Source: Nonomuraea soli
Lineage (GTDB): Bacteria; Actinomycetota; Actinomycetes; Streptosporangiales; Streptosporangiaceae
DNA: 64,000 nt
Reading direction: 5' to 3'
Assembly: GCF_013761175.1 (NCBI RefSeq)
Contig: NZ_JACDUR010000001.1
Coordinates: 310,001-374,000 of the forward strand
Shown: piece after piece, positions 1-9,781 of the stretch
Numbering within the stretch: the first letter of the stretch is position 1
Layout: each line of letters opens with the position of its first letter
Made by a program: the position numbers and the translations under genes
Notes under the pieces: model-generated
What the model was told of the DNA's origin: nothing
The model's database searches: none
The model's input: only the letters and a program-made list of their open reading frames with translations

Positions 1-629
1 GCGACCGCGGCGGCCAGCTCGGGGGTGATCGTGAAGCGCACCTCGCCGCCGGCCGTGCCGCGGACCGCCGGTCGCGCGTGGTCGGTGGCCAGGTCCAGGA
101 CCGGCGTTCCTGACAGCTGCTCGACCCACCAGTCGAGCTCGGGCTCTGGGCGCGGTGCCGGCTGGGGAGCGGGCGAGGTCGGCGGCGTGCCCGCATAGCA
201 GGCGCCGACCTCGCTCTGCAGCACGGTCAGCGACCAGCCGTCGCCGTTGATGTGGTGCAGGACGACGCAGAGCACGTGGTCGTCGGGGGCCAGCTCGATG
301 AGCGTCACCCGGAAGGGCGGCCGCTCGGCCAGGTCGAAGGCGGCGTTGGTGCGCTCCTTGACCAGCTGGAACGCCTGACCGGGCTCGGCCCTGAGCCGTT
401 CGAGGCGGAAGCCGCCGGGCGAGTCGATCACCGCCTCCGGCCGTCCGTCCGCCTCGACGTAGCGGGTGCGCAGCGCGTCGTGTCTGGCGACGACCGTCTC
501 GAACGCCGACTCCAGCCGCTCCGCGTCCAGGGGACCGCGCAGGCGGTAGGCGTAGGAGCAGTTGTAGGACGGGTCGTCCGGGTCGAGCCTGTTCAGGAAC
601 CAGAGCCGTTCCTGCCCGTAGGAGAGCAC
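1..629 (-). CDS. Nonribosomal peptide synthetase, N-terminal condensation domain (partial)
   Basis: The minus strand from 629 downward is open to the window edge and reads as a condensation (C) domain, which forms peptide bonds between carrier-protein-bound residues. The N-terminus LSYGQERLWFLNRL matches the usual C1 core motif. The catalytic core HHINGDGWS, fitting HHxxxDG, lies near residue 135, and the typical RHDALRTRY motif is near residue 51. A GTG at 629 is the likely start, since the domain begins directly at it and a G-rich stretch lies just upstream. About 209 codons are visible; the rest of the gene lies outside the window, so whether adenylation and carrier domains follow is unknown. 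It is divergent from the YbdK-type ligase. Confidence 0.85.
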   Translation of the reverse strand, partial: MLSYGQERLWFLNRLDPDDPSYNCSYAYRLRGPLDAERLESAFETVVARHDALRTRYVEADGRPEAVIDSPGGFRLERLRAEPGQAFQLVKERTNAAFDLAERPPFRVTLIELAPDDHVLCVVLHHINGDGWSLTVLQSEVGACYAGTPPTSPAPQPAPRPEPELDWWVEQLSGTPVLDLATDHARPAVRGTAGGEVRFTITPELAAAV

Positions 630-728
630 AGCCGTCCCCCCGGCAATCTTTTAAGAAAGTTTCCTATTAGTTATGGAGTATTCCATGATCTTGATTGGGC
701 TACAAGCCCGAGTGGGTAGGAAATGCAT
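630..728. promoter_or_regulatory. A+T-rich divergent intergenic region
   Basis: This short gap between the NRPS fragment and the ligase is strikingly A+T-rich compared with its surroundings. It contains short inverted repeats (ATGGA-N4-TCCAT near 672-685 and GGGCT-ACA-AGCCC near 687-699) and must hold both divergent promoters. GGTAGG at 715-720 sits well for an ATG at 729. Confidence 0.5.
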
Positions 729-1817
729 ATGGTTGCCCTTCTCGGGATCGAAGAGGAATACCTCATCGTCGACCCGGTCTCACGGGCCGTGGCCCCCCGG
801 GCGGCAGAGGTGCTCGCAGCCGCCACCGAGGTCCAGGACCTCTCCCACGAAATCACCCGATTCCAGATCGAGGCCCGCACCCCTCCATCGGCCGACCTGA
901 CCGAGGTGGGCGAACGGCTGCGCGGCGCCCGCCGCGAAGTCGCCCGCGCCGCCCGCGACTGCGGCCTGGCCGTCGTCGCCAGCGGCATCCCCGTCCTCGG
1001 CGACGTCGTGCCCGCACCCCTGTCCGACGACGCCCGCTACGAGCAGGGCCGCGTGCTCTACCGGGCGCTCCAGGACGAGATCAGCATCTGCGCCCTGCAC
1101 GTCCACGTGGACGTGCCCGACCCCGAGCACGCCGTCTACGTGGGCAACCACCTGCGGCCCTGGCTGCCCACGATCATCGCGCTGGCCGCCAACTCTCCGT
1201 ACTTCGTCGGACGCGACACCGGCTACGCCTCCTGGCGGGTGATCAGCTGGAGCCGCTGGCCGGTGTCGGGCGCGCCGCCCTACTTCACGGACTACTCCGC
1301 CTACGAACGCGCCGTCGCGACGTTGTCGGAGTCCGGGGCGCTCATGGACGCCAAGACCGTCTTCTGGGACACCCGGCCCTCACCCAAGCTGCCCACCGTC
1401 GAGATCCGCGTGGCCGACGTGCCCCTCGACGTCAACGACAGCCTCGTGATCGTCGGGCTGATCCGGGCCCTCGTTGTCACCGCGCTGGCCTCGGTCACCC
1501 GCGGCGACCTCGGGCCGCCCGTCGCCTCCGAGGTGCTGCGCGCCGCCTACTGGCGGGCCGCCCGCGACGGCATCCACGGCTCCGGCCTCGACCTGCTGCA
1601 CGGCGGCGGGCTGGTGCCCGGCACGGCCCTGGCCTGCCAGCTGCTCGAGCACGTACGGCAGGCGCTGGCCGAAGCGGGCGACCTGGAGTTCGTCGAGGAG
1701 GGGCTGGAGCTGCTCACGCTGCGGGGATCGGGAGCGGTGCGCCAGCGCCGGGCGCACGCCTGGGGCGGGGGACTGGCCGGGGTGGTGGACGACCTCATCG
1801 AGGCGACGGTGGCGTGA
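729..1817 (+). CDS. YbdK-type carboxylate-amine ligase (glutamate-cysteine ligase family 2)
   Basis: The product has 362 residues and belongs to the GCS2/YbdK family of ATP-dependent carboxylate-amine ligases, which join a carboxylate such as the glutamate gamma-carboxyl to an amine. The family hallmark GIEEEY is at the N-terminus, followed by HVHVDV and SPYFVGRDTGYASWR; length is normal (about 370). The ATG at 729 has GGTAGG eight bases upstream; an ATG at 723 is too close to it. Physiological substrates of YbdK proteins are mostly unknown. Its position divergent from an NRPS might mean a precursor or tailoring role, but that is inference only; a stand-alone housekeeping gene is equally possible. 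Confidence 0.85.
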   Translation: MVALLGIEEEYLIVDPVSRAVAPRAAEVLAAATEVQDLSHEITRFQIEARTPPSADLTEVGERLRGARREVARAARDCGLAVVASGIPVLGDVVPAPLSDDARYEQGRVLYRALQDEISICALHVHVDVPDPEHAVYVGNHLRPWLPTIIALAANSPYFVGRDTGYASWRVISWSRWPVSGAPPYFTDYSAYERAVATLSESGALMDAKTVFWDTRPSPKLPTVEIRVADVPLDVNDSLVIVGLIRALVVTALASVTRGDLGPPVASEVLRAAYWRAARDGIHGSGLDLLHGGGLVPGTALACQLLEHVRQALAEAGDLEFVEEGLELLTLRGSGAVRQRRAHAWGGGLAGVVDDLIEATVA

Positions 1818-1823
1818 GGCTCG

Positions 1824-3707
1824 TCAGGGCGCTTTCGTGGGCGCCTCCGGGGTGGTTGTTTCCGGGGTCGCGGTTTCCGGGGTCGCGGTCGTCTCCGGGG
1901 CCGACGTTTCTGTGGCCGCCGTTTCCGGGGTCGCCGATGGCTGCCTGATCGCGTAGAGGCCCATGCCGTACAAGGCCACCCCGAGCACGATCATCCCGAT
2001 CGCCACCGACCACCGCAGTCCGGGCTCCATGTACGTGGCCAGGAACCACGAGTGGTTCAGCTGCCCGTTGGCGAGGAAGACGCAGGCCACGATCCCCTGC
2101 GGGAACAGCGGGATCGCGCCCAGGCCGAACCCGATCCAGGCGACGGTCTGCTTCGACTTGGGCAGATCCTCGAACCTCTTCGAGCGAGACGACGCAGCCT
2201 TGCGGCCGGTGCGCATGGTGTGCAGCAGCTCGGGGCCGTGGGAGCGCAGGCGGGCCTCGGCCAGGCGGCCCAGGAACCACCAGCACCACACGCCTGTCGC
2301 CAGGCCGACGGGCACGCCCGCCCAGCCGTACTGCGCGGCCACGATGCCGGCCGGGGCGCCGGTCGCCGCCACCAGCGCCAGCATCAGGTAGGCCAGGCCC
2401 GTCAGGCCGTTGTTGTCCTCGCTGATGCGCAGCGGGTTGCCGCCGCGCTTGTGCGGGTCGGTGCCAGGGACCAGGCCGTAGATCGACACCACCGGCACCA
2501 GCCCCGCCGCGCCGCCGAGCAACGCGGGCAGCAGCGCCAGCAGGAGCGGCCACGGACCGCCGGAGATGGCGCCGAACCCGACCGTGACCAGCACCGCGAC
2601 CGGCGTCACCGCCGACAACCACGCCAGCTGGCGACCGCGCACATCGGTCGCGCCGGGCGTCATGAGGGTCAGCCACAACGCTGTGCCGTCCATGGCGTAC
2701 AGGCTGGAGGTCATGGAGGCGGCCATCACGATGAAGATCGGACCGGCGTACGGCAACATGCCGTTCCAGCCCAGGATCAGCGGCGCCGCGCCGAAACAGA
2801 CGCCGTACGACAGGGCGAAGGTCAGCTGGTGGTTGCGCACCAGGTCGCGCGACCACGTGCGCAGCTCTTTGGCGATCAGCGCGCCGTTGGCCGTCGACGC
2901 CGTCATCGGCCGCCTCGGCCGGGCGTTCACCCGCCGGGCGCCGGTCCTGCGCGACAGCAAGGCCGCCCAGAGGCCGAGCAGCAGCAGGTCGAGGACGGCC
3001 AGCGCCGCCAGCGCGACCAGATCGCCCTCGACGGCACGCAGGCCCCAGCCGGACGGCAGCCACCACACCAGGCCGGGCACGCCCGTCTCGCCGAACGCCC
3101 AGAAGAAGACCCAGATCTGACCCAGCCCGGCCACGATCGCGCCGTTGATCACCCCGGCGCCGATCGCGCCGACGCGGGAGCGCAACGCCAGGCTCAGGGC
3201 GCCCACCGCGACCTTCGACACCAGGACGAACAGGGTGAGCTGCAACACGATCGCGGGTACGGCCAGCAGCGCGTTGCCGGCGCCCAGCCGTACGCCTGCC
3301 ACCAGCAGGCCCAGCAGCGCCGACAGGCTGACCACCGGCGCGAAGCCCACGAAGGCGGCCATGAGCAGGCCCGTCGCCAGCCTGCGCGGAGGCAGGCCCA
3401 GGAGCGAGAAGTGCTCGGGCTTGAGCGTCTCGTCGCCCCCTCCCATGATCACCGGGCCCAGCAGCCAGCCGAGCAGCCACACCGCGTACGCCGCGGCCAG
3501 CATCTCGGGGCTCTGGGTGACGCTCAGCCACAACGTGCCCAGCGCCAGCACCCCGCCCAGGGCCACGCCCGTGAGGGTCATCTGGCCCTGCTGGCCGGTG
3601 CGGGAATGGCGCAGGACGGCGAGCTTCATCCTGGCCATCGTCACCGCGGTCGCGGCCACGGTCGTGGCGGGCGAAGCGGCCCGGGGCGCGGTCAGCTGGT
3701 CAGCCAC
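1824..3707 (-). CDS. ABC transporter membrane subunit (multi-pass permease)
   Basis: The 627-residue product is a polytopic membrane protein with many long hydrophobic segments, such as VALGGVLALGTLWLSV near residue 42. It follows an ABC ATPase on the same strand and overlaps its end by 16 bases. The GTG at 3707 has GAGGAG seven bases upstream inside the ATPase gene, giving translational coupling. The two would form an ABC-2-like exporter; the substrate is unknown. The last 35 or so residues are a threonine/proline/glutamate-rich tail of PET repeats, likely disordered. Some residues longer than usual for such permeases, it may represent a fused double-half permease. Confidence 0.75.
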   Translation of the reverse strand: MADQLTAPRAASPATTVAATAVTMARMKLAVLRHSRTGQQGQMTLTGVALGGVLALGTLWLSVTQSPEMLAAAYAVWLLGWLLGPVIMGGGDETLKPEHFSLLGLPPRRLATGLLMAAFVGFAPVVSLSALLGLLVAGVRLGAGNALLAVPAIVLQLTLFVLVSKVAVGALSLALRSRVGAIGAGVINGAIVAGLGQIWVFFWAFGETGVPGLVWWLPSGWGLRAVEGDLVALAALAVLDLLLLGLWAALLSRRTGARRVNARPRRPMTASTANGALIAKELRTWSRDLVRNHQLTFALSYGVCFGAAPLILGWNGMLPYAGPIFIVMAASMTSSLYAMDGTALWLTLMTPGATDVRGRQLAWLSAVTPVAVLVTVGFGAISGGPWPLLLALLPALLGGAAGLVPVVSIYGLVPGTDPHKRGGNPLRISEDNNGLTGLAYLMLALVAATGAPAGIVAAQYGWAGVPVGLATGVWCWWFLGRLAEARLRSHGPELLHTMRTGRKAASSRSKRFEDLPKSKQTVAWIGFGLGAIPLFPQGIVACVFLANGQLNHSWFLATYMEPGLRWSVAIGMIVLGVALYGMGLYAIRQPSATPETAATETSAPETTATPETATPETTTPEAPTKAP

Positions 3708-4447
3708 GACAGCTCCTCGACCCCGTCGCCCGGCGTGCCGACCAGCTCCACGAAGGTGTCCTCCAGCGTGCGGCCGCCCCTGACCTCGTCGAGCGTGCCC
3801 GCCGCCGCGACCCTGCCGTCGTCGATCACCGCGACGTGATCGCACAGCTGCTCCACCAGCGCCATGACGTGGCTGGACAGCACGATCGAGCCGCCGCCCG
3901 CGACGAAACCACGCAGAATCGTCTTGATCGTCGCCGCCGACACCGGGTCGACCGCCTCGAACGGCTCGTCGAGCACCAGCAGCCGCGGCGCGTGCAGCAG
4001 CGCCGTGGCCAGGCCGATCTTCTTGCGCATGCCGGTGGAGTACTCGATGACCAGGGTCTTCTCGGCCTCGTCGAGCTCCAGCACCGCCAGTAGTTCCCGC
4101 GCGCGCTGCTCGACCGTGGCCTTCGGCAGGCCGCGCAGCAGGCCCAGATAGGTGAGCACCTCGCGGCCGGTCAGCCGCTCCGGCATCGCCAGGCCGTCGG
4201 GGAGCACGCCGACCAGCGCCTTGGCCTGCTCGGGGGAGCTCCAGACGTCCTGGCCGAAGATCTTCGCATGGCCGTCGTCGGGGCGTAACAGGCCCACGGC
4301 CATGGACAGGGTGGTGGTCTTGCCGGCGCCGTTCTGGCCCACCAGACCGTAGAAGGAGCCCGCGGGGACATGGAGGCTCACCCCGTCGACCGCCACCTTC
4401 TCGCCGAACCGCTTGGTCAGGCCCATCAGTTCGAGGGCGTCGCCCAC
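3692..4447 (-). CDS. ABC transporter ATP-binding protein
   Basis: A 251-residue ATPase of the ABC-2/exporter class (CcmA/BcrA-like). Walker A GQNGAGKT is at residues 37-44; the signature region reads YSTGMRKKIGLATAL, followed by Walker B LLVLDEPF and a switch histidine in SSHVMAL. It powers the membrane partner encoded just downstream. The GTG at 4447 is chosen because GAGGAG lies seven bases upstream and the family normally starts six or so residues before LxGLTKRFG; upstream in-frame codons read as non-family sequence. A direct repeat GTTGTC-TGG-GTTGTC (minus strand, about 4468-4482) lies in its upstream region. Confidence 0.9.
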   Translation of the reverse strand: MGDALELMGLTKRFGEKVAVDGVSLHVPAGSFYGLVGQNGAGKTTTLSMAVGLLRPDDGHAKIFGQDVWSSPEQAKALVGVLPDGLAMPERLTGREVLTYLGLLRGLPKATVEQRARELLAVLELDEAEKTLVIEYSTGMRKKIGLATALLHAPRLLVLDEPFEAVDPVSAATIKTILRGFVAGGGSIVLSSHVMALVEQLCDHVAVIDDGRVAAAGTLDEVRGGRTLEDTFVELVGTPGDGVEELSWLTS

Positions 4448-4565
4448 GCCAGTCTCCTCATCAGTCCGCCGGACAACCCAGACAACCTTGTACCAGGGCA
4501 ACGTCGAGATCAAGAAGATCTTCGAGATGGGATATGCGGGGATCCGCCTGCCTTGACGAACTCCC

Positions 4566-7500
4566 TCAGGCGCGCAGACGCAATCCCCGCGGGGTCGGGT
4601 GGAAACCGGCCGCCTCGAGCGCACCGGCCAGGGGAGAATCGATGATCGACTCGCCGTCGGCGCGCTCCACCGTCAGCTTGCCCAGCACCCCGTCGCGCAC
4701 CGCCAGCGCCAGCGCGTCGACGGCCGGCTGCAGGCGCTCGTCGTCGGCGAAGGACAGCAGCGTCTTGCCGCCGCGTTCGACGTAGAGGACGAGGAAGCCG
4801 TCGATGAGGACGACGAGGGCGCCCGCCTTGCGTCCGGGCTTGTGCGAGACGTCGCCCGGGTGCGCGGGCCACGGCAGCGCCGCGCCGTACGGGTTGGCGG
4901 GGTCGGTCGCGGCCAGCACCACGGCCCGCCTCACCTCCGGCGCCCGCTCACCCACGGGCCGGCCCGGAGCCGACGCGAGCGAGCTCGGGGCCTGCGGGCC
5001 TTCGCCGGGCGCACCCCAGGCCGGAGGGCTTCCCCCAGACGCGCGTGGGGCCAGGGCTCGCATGCGGTCGACGGCCCCCGGCAGCGCGAACTGCGCCCCG
5101 CCCAGGCCCTCGACGAAGTAGCCGCGGCGGCACCTGCCGCTCTCCTCGAAAGCCCGCAGCACCTGGTACACGCCCGAGAAGCCCCCGGGCAGCCGCTCGG
5201 CGGCCACCGCGCCGCGGGTGATCACGCCGTGCCGTTCGAGCAGCACCTCGGCCTGCGCCTGGGCGCGCACGGTCGGCTCGGCCGACGGCGACGGCAGCAG
5301 CCACCAGCGTCCCGCCACCGTCGGCGGGCCACTACGCGTGGGCAGTACGGCACGCCGGCGCCGCGTGGTCGCCGGGCGGTGAGCGGGACGACCCGTGCCC
5401 AGCGTCGCCCGCAGGGGAGCCAGGGTGTCACCCGAGACCCGGCCCGACCACACCAGATCCCACAACGCGGCGACCAGAGCCGAGTCGTCGAGCGCGCCCG
5501 CCCGCTCGGACAGGCCGCGGAAGAACAGCGCACCGCCGTTGCCCAGGACCTCCAGCACCCGCTCGTGCAGCGGGGTCATGGTGACGTCGAGCGGGTCGGG
5601 CATCAGGAGCGGGGCGGTGTCGGCGAAGTAGAGGCTCACCCAGCCGTCGCCGCCGGGCAGCGAGCCCTGGCCCGCCCACAGCACCTCGCCCGAGGCGGTC
5701 AGCTCGTCGAGCAGCGCCGGGTGGTAGCCGGGGACACGGGCGGGCAGGACGAGATTTTCGAGCGCCGAGGCGGGGATGGCGGCGCCCTGGAGTTGTTCGA
5801 GGGCGTTGACCAGGGCGTCCATGGCCCGCGCCGGACTCGCGCCCCCACCGCGACGGTCGGCACCAGGACCGGAGACACCCCACGCCCCGTGCCCCCCGGA
5901 CCCGGGAACGCCCGAGCCCCCGCGACCCCCGGCTCCCGGGAAGGCGCCCGCTCCTTGGCCGCCCGCCCCGTGGTTGCCCGCCCCGTGGTTGCCCGCTCCG
6001 TGGCCGCCCGCTCCGTGGCCGGTGGGTCCTGAAACCCCGGGGGTTCCATGGCCGCCAGGCGCTGAAACGCCCTGGGCGCCGTAGCCGGGGGCGCCTCCGT
6101 GGCCCTCGCCGTCCTGGTAGATGGAGGCCGTGATGCCGTGCCAGGCGGGCAGGAAGGTCGCCAGCGTCTCCGGGGCGACCGGCTCGACCTCCTTGCGCAG
6201 CCGCGCCAGCGAGCGCCGGCGCAACATGCGCAGCACCCCCGCGTCGCACCACTCCTCGCCCCGGCCACCCGGCCTGAACTCGCCCTGCACCACCCGCCCC
6301 GTGGCGGCCAGCCGGTTGAGCGCGTCGGTGACCACGGCGACACCCAGCCCGAACCTGGCGGCAGCCGTACCCGCCGTGAACGGCCCCCGGGTGCGGGCGT
6401 GGCGGGACAGGAGGTCGCTGAGCGGATCGGCGACCGGCTCCAGGAAGGTGTGCGGGATGCCCACCGGCAGTGGCGTGCCCAGTGCGTCGCGGAGCCGGGC
6501 GGCGTCTTCGATCGCCGCCCACTGCTCCTCGCCCGCGACTCGCACCCGGATCGCCCGCCGGGCACGCTCCAGCTCCGCCAGCCACGCCGGGTCGCCGCCG
6601 CGCACGCTGACGTCGTCGGCGAGCAGCGGGCCATGCGACCGCAGCAGGTCGGCCAGGTCCTCCTGGTCGCGCAGCGGCCGGTCGAGGCGGGCCAGCTCGC
6701 GCTCGCTGTCGGCGATCACGTCGGGGTCGAGCAGCTCGCGCAGGTCGGCCTGGCCGAGCAGTTCGGCCAGCAGCGACGTGTCGAGCGCGAGCGCCTGCGC
6801 GCGACGCTCGGCGAGCGGTGCGTCGCCTTCGTACATGAACGCGCCGATGTAGTGGAACAGCAGCGACGCCGCGAACGGCGAAGCCTGCGAGGTCTCGACC
6901 TCCACCACACGCACCCGGCGCGCGGCGATGTCGCGCATCAGCTGCACCAGCCCCGGCACGTCGAACACGTCCTGCAGGCACTCGCGCATCGTCTCCAGCA
7001 CCACCGGGAAGCTGGCGTACTGGGAGGCGACCCCGAGCAGGTGGGCGGCCCGCTGGCGCTGCTGCCACAGCGGGGTGCGGCGTCCCGGGTTGCGGCGCGG
7101 CAGCAGCAGGGCGCGCCCGGCGCACTCGCGGAAGCGGGAGGCGAACAGGGCGGAACCGCCCAGTTCCTCGGTGACGATCTGACCGATCTCCTCGGGGTCG
7201 AAGGCGGCGACGTCGGTCGGGGGGTCGCTGAGGGTGTCGGGGATGCGCAGGACGATGCCGTCGTCGGAGTGCACCGCCTGCACGTCGAGGCCGTAGCGTT
7301 CGCGCAGCCGCCGGTTGATCGCCAGCGCCCAGGGGGCGTGCACCCGCGCGCCGTAGGGGGAGTGGATGACCACGCGCCAGTCGCCGAGTTCGTCGTGGAA
7401 ACGTTCGACGAGGAGGGTGCGGTCGTCGGGGACGTAGCCGGTGGCTTCGCGCTGCTCGTGCAGGTAGGAGAGGAGGTTGTCGACCGCGTAGCCGTCGAGC

Positions 7501-9734
7501 CCGGCGGCACGCAACCGCTCCACCGCACCACCACCCGAGCCCGCCGCACCGGAGCCCGCCGCACCCGAGCCCGCCGCACCGGAGCCCGCCGCACCCGAGC
7601 CCGCGACACCCGAGCCCACGACAGCTGAGCCCCCGACAGCTGAGCCCGCGACATCGGCTCCCTTGGAGGAGCGACGCTTGCCCGTCGCCTTCGAGCCCTT
7701 CGAGCCCCCACGCCCGCCGCTCGGCTCCGGAGAGGCCGTCCTCCCCTCGGCTTCCGCCGACAGGTCGCGAAGGAAGGCGCCGATGGCGCGCCCCAGCTCG
7801 GCGGGTCGCCCCAGGGTGTCGCCGTGCCAGAACGGCAGCTTGCCCGGCTGCCCCGGAGCGGGCGAGACGAGCACCCGGTCGGCCGTGATGTCCTCGATGC
7901 GCCACGAGGTCGCCCCGAGCACGAACACGTCTCCCGCGCGCGACTCGTAGACCATCTCCTCGTCGAGCTCGCCCACCCGAGAGGCGCGCTCGCCGACGAG
8001 GAACACCCCGAACAGCCCCCGGTCGGGGATCGTGCCGCCGTTGGTGACGGCCAGGCGCTGGGTGCCCGGCCGCCCCTGCAGGGTGCCCGTCACGCGGTCC
8101 CAGACGATGCGCGGCCGCAGCTCGGCGAACTCCTCGCTCGGGTAGCGCCCGGCGAGCATGTCGAGCGTGGCCTCCAGGGCGCTGCGCGGCAGGGTGGAGT
8201 ACGGCGCGGCGCGCTTGATCACCGTTTCGAGTGAGTCGACGGTCCACTCGTCGAGCGCCGTCATCGCCACGATCTGCTGGGCCAGCACGTCGAGCGGGTT
8301 GCGCGGGTAGCGCATCTCCTCGATCTGGCCGCTCTTCATGCGCTCGGCGACGACGGCGGTCTGGATGAGGTCGCCGCGATACTTGGGGAAGATCACCCCG
8401 CGCGAGACCGCGCCGACCTGGTGGCCGGCGCGGCCGATGCGCTGCAGGCCGCTGGCGACGCTGGGCGGCGCCTCGACGCAGGCGACCAGGTCGACGGCGC
8501 CCATGTCGATGCCCAGCTCGAGGCTGGAGGTGGCGACGACGGCAGGCAGGCGGCCCGACTTGAGCGCCTCCTCGATCTGGGAGCGCTCCTCCTTGGAGAC
8601 CGAGCCGTGGTGGGCGCGCACGACCTCGGGCACCACGCCCTTCGTGCCGCCCGCCTGCGCCATCATCTCGGCCGGTGAGCGCCGGGCGCCGGGACCCGAC
8701 ACCTCGACGTGCTGCTCGCCCCCGCCCGTGGAGTCCCACAGCGACAGGTCGACGGTGGGGTTGGAGCGTTCGTAGGCCAGCTCGTTGAGCCGGGTGCACA
8801 GGCGTTCGGCCAGGCGGCGCGAGTTGGCGAAGACGATCGTGGAGCTGTGGGCGCCGATGAGGTCGAACAGCTTGTCTTCGACGTGCGGCCAGATCGACCT
8901 GCGGGCGGGCTCGGCGAAGTCGTCCTGCGGGGGCGGGGCGTCGAGCTCGGTCATGTCCTCGATCGGGACGACGACCTCGATCTCGATCTGCTTGTCGGAG
9001 GGCGGCTGGACCACGGTCGCCGGGCGGGTGCCGCCCAGGAACGCGGCCACCTCGCTGACCGGGCGCACCGTCGCCGAGAGTCCGATGCGCTGGGCCGGGC
9101 GTTCGAGCAGGTCGTCGAGGCGTTCGAGGCTGAGGGCCAGGTGGGCGCCGCGCTTGGTGGCGGCCACGGCGTGCACCTCGTCGATGATCACCGTCTCGAC
9201 GCCGCGCAGCGCCTCGCGCGCCTGGCTGGTGAGCAGCAGGAACAGCGACTCCGGCGTGGTGATGAGGATGTCGGAGGGCTTGCTCGCGAATCGGCGCCGT
9301 TCCTCGGCGGAGGTGTCGCCGGAGCGGATGGCCACCGAGATCTCGGGCACCGGCAGCCCCAGGCGCCGCGCGGTCTGCTTCAGGCCGGCGAGGGGAGCGC
9401 GCAGGTTGCGCTCGACGTCGACCGCCAGGGCCTTGAGGGGGGAGATGTAGAGGACCCGGCAGCTCTTGGGCTGCTCGGGCTCGGCCTTGCGTGCGGATCT
9501 CGCCTGCCGTACGGCACGGCGCTCGGGCTCGGCCTGCCGATGCCGTACGGCGAGGCGGTCGAGCGACCAGAAGAAGGCGGCGAGTGTCTTGCCGGAGCCG
9601 GTGGGCGCGACCACTAGGGTGTTGTCACCGCGCGCGATCGACTGCCACGCACCCTCCTGCGCCGCCGTGGGCGAGGCGAAGGCACCGCGGAACCACTCCT
9701 GGGCCATGGGGCTGAACTGGTCGAGCGCACTCAT
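4566..9734 (-). CDS. lhr: Lhr-family superfamily 2 DEAD/DEAH helicase
   Basis: A 1722-residue ATP-dependent helicase of the Lhr (large helicase-related) family, involved in nucleic-acid repair or processing. Walker A APTGSGKT is at residues 43-50, DEVH near 185, motif III LSATVRP, and motif VI QRIGRAGHQVG. The C-terminal two thirds holds the Lhr core winged-helix and DUF regions, ending in PTPRGLRLRA. Usual length is about 1500; the excess is largely two low-complexity insertions: Ala/Gly/Ser repeats near residues 698-736 and Gly/His/Ala repeats near residues 1231-1301. The ATG at 9734 starts MSALDQFSPM, the normal family N-terminus, with AAGG just upstream. It lies downstream of an AKR-TetR pair in the same direction. 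Confidence 0.93.
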   Translation of the reverse strand: MSALDQFSPMAQEWFRGAFASPTAAQEGAWQSIARGDNTLVVAPTGSGKTLAAFFWSLDRLAVRHRQAEPERRAVRQARSARKAEPEQPKSCRVLYISPLKALAVDVERNLRAPLAGLKQTARRLGLPVPEISVAIRSGDTSAEERRRFASKPSDILITTPESLFLLLTSQAREALRGVETVIIDEVHAVAATKRGAHLALSLERLDDLLERPAQRIGLSATVRPVSEVAAFLGGTRPATVVQPPSDKQIEIEVVVPIEDMTELDAPPPQDDFAEPARRSIWPHVEDKLFDLIGAHSSTIVFANSRRLAERLCTRLNELAYERSNPTVDLSLWDSTGGGEQHVEVSGPGARRSPAEMMAQAGGTKGVVPEVVRAHHGSVSKEERSQIEEALKSGRLPAVVATSSLELGIDMGAVDLVACVEAPPSVASGLQRIGRAGHQVGAVSRGVIFPKYRGDLIQTAVVAERMKSGQIEEMRYPRNPLDVLAQQIVAMTALDEWTVDSLETVIKRAAPYSTLPRSALEATLDMLAGRYPSEEFAELRPRIVWDRVTGTLQGRPGTQRLAVTNGGTIPDRGLFGVFLVGERASRVGELDEEMVYESRAGDVFVLGATSWRIEDITADRVLVSPAPGQPGKLPFWHGDTLGRPAELGRAIGAFLRDLSAEAEGRTASPEPSGGRGGSKGSKATGKRRSSKGADVAGSAVGGSAVVGSGVAGSGAAGSGAAGSGAAGSGAAGSGGGAVERLRAAGLDGYAVDNLLSYLHEQREATGYVPDDRTLLVERFHDELGDWRVVIHSPYGARVHAPWALAINRRLRERYGLDVQAVHSDDGIVLRIPDTLSDPPTDVAAFDPEEIGQIVTEELGGSALFASRFRECAGRALLLPRRNPGRRTPLWQQRQRAAHLLGVASQYASFPVVLETMRECLQDVFDVPGLVQLMRDIAARRVRVVEVETSQASPFAASLLFHYIGAFMYEGDAPLAERRAQALALDTSLLAELLGQADLRELLDPDVIADSERELARLDRPLRDQEDLADLLRSHGPLLADDVSVRGGDPAWLAELERARRAIRVRVAGEEQWAAIEDAARLRDALGTPLPVGIPHTFLEPVADPLSDLLSRHARTRGPFTAGTAAARFGLGVAVVTDALNRLAATGRVVQGEFRPGGRGEEWCDAGVLRMLRRRSLARLRKEVEPVAPETLATFLPAWHGITASIYQDGEGHGGAPGYGAQGVSAPGGHGTPGVSGPTGHGAGGHGAGNHGAGNHGAGGQGAGAFPGAGGRGGSGVPGSGGHGAWGVSGPGADRRGGGASPARAMDALVNALEQLQGAAIPASALENLVLPARVPGYHPALLDELTASGEVLWAGQGSLPGGDGWVSLYFADTAPLLMPDPLDVTMTPLHERVLEVLGNGGALFFRGLSERAGALDDSALVAALWDLVWSGRVSGDTLAPLRATLGTGRPAHRPATTRRRRAVLPTRSGPPTVAGRWWLLPSPSAEPTVRAQAQAEVLLERHGVITRGAVAAERLPGGFSGVYQVLRAFEESGRCRRGYFVEGLGGAQFALPGAVDRMRALAPRASGGSPPAWGAPGEGPQAPSSLASAPGRPVGERAPEVRRAVVLAATDPANPYGAALPWPAHPGDVSHKPGRKAGALVVLIDGFLVLYVERGGKTLLSFADDERLQPAVDALALAVRDGVLGKLTVERADGESIIDSPLAGALEAAGFHPTPRGLRLRA

Positions 9735-9781
9735 ACCTTCATGGTGCCGTGCCGCACCGACAGTTTCGCCCCGGCCCCCGT

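Noticed and set aside
4566..9734. Long plus-strand and second minus-strand frames inside lhr, including one of 1123 codons
   Set aside because: Helicase motifs run through a single minus-strand frame from end to end; the others are shadow frames with Arg-rich low-complexity translations.
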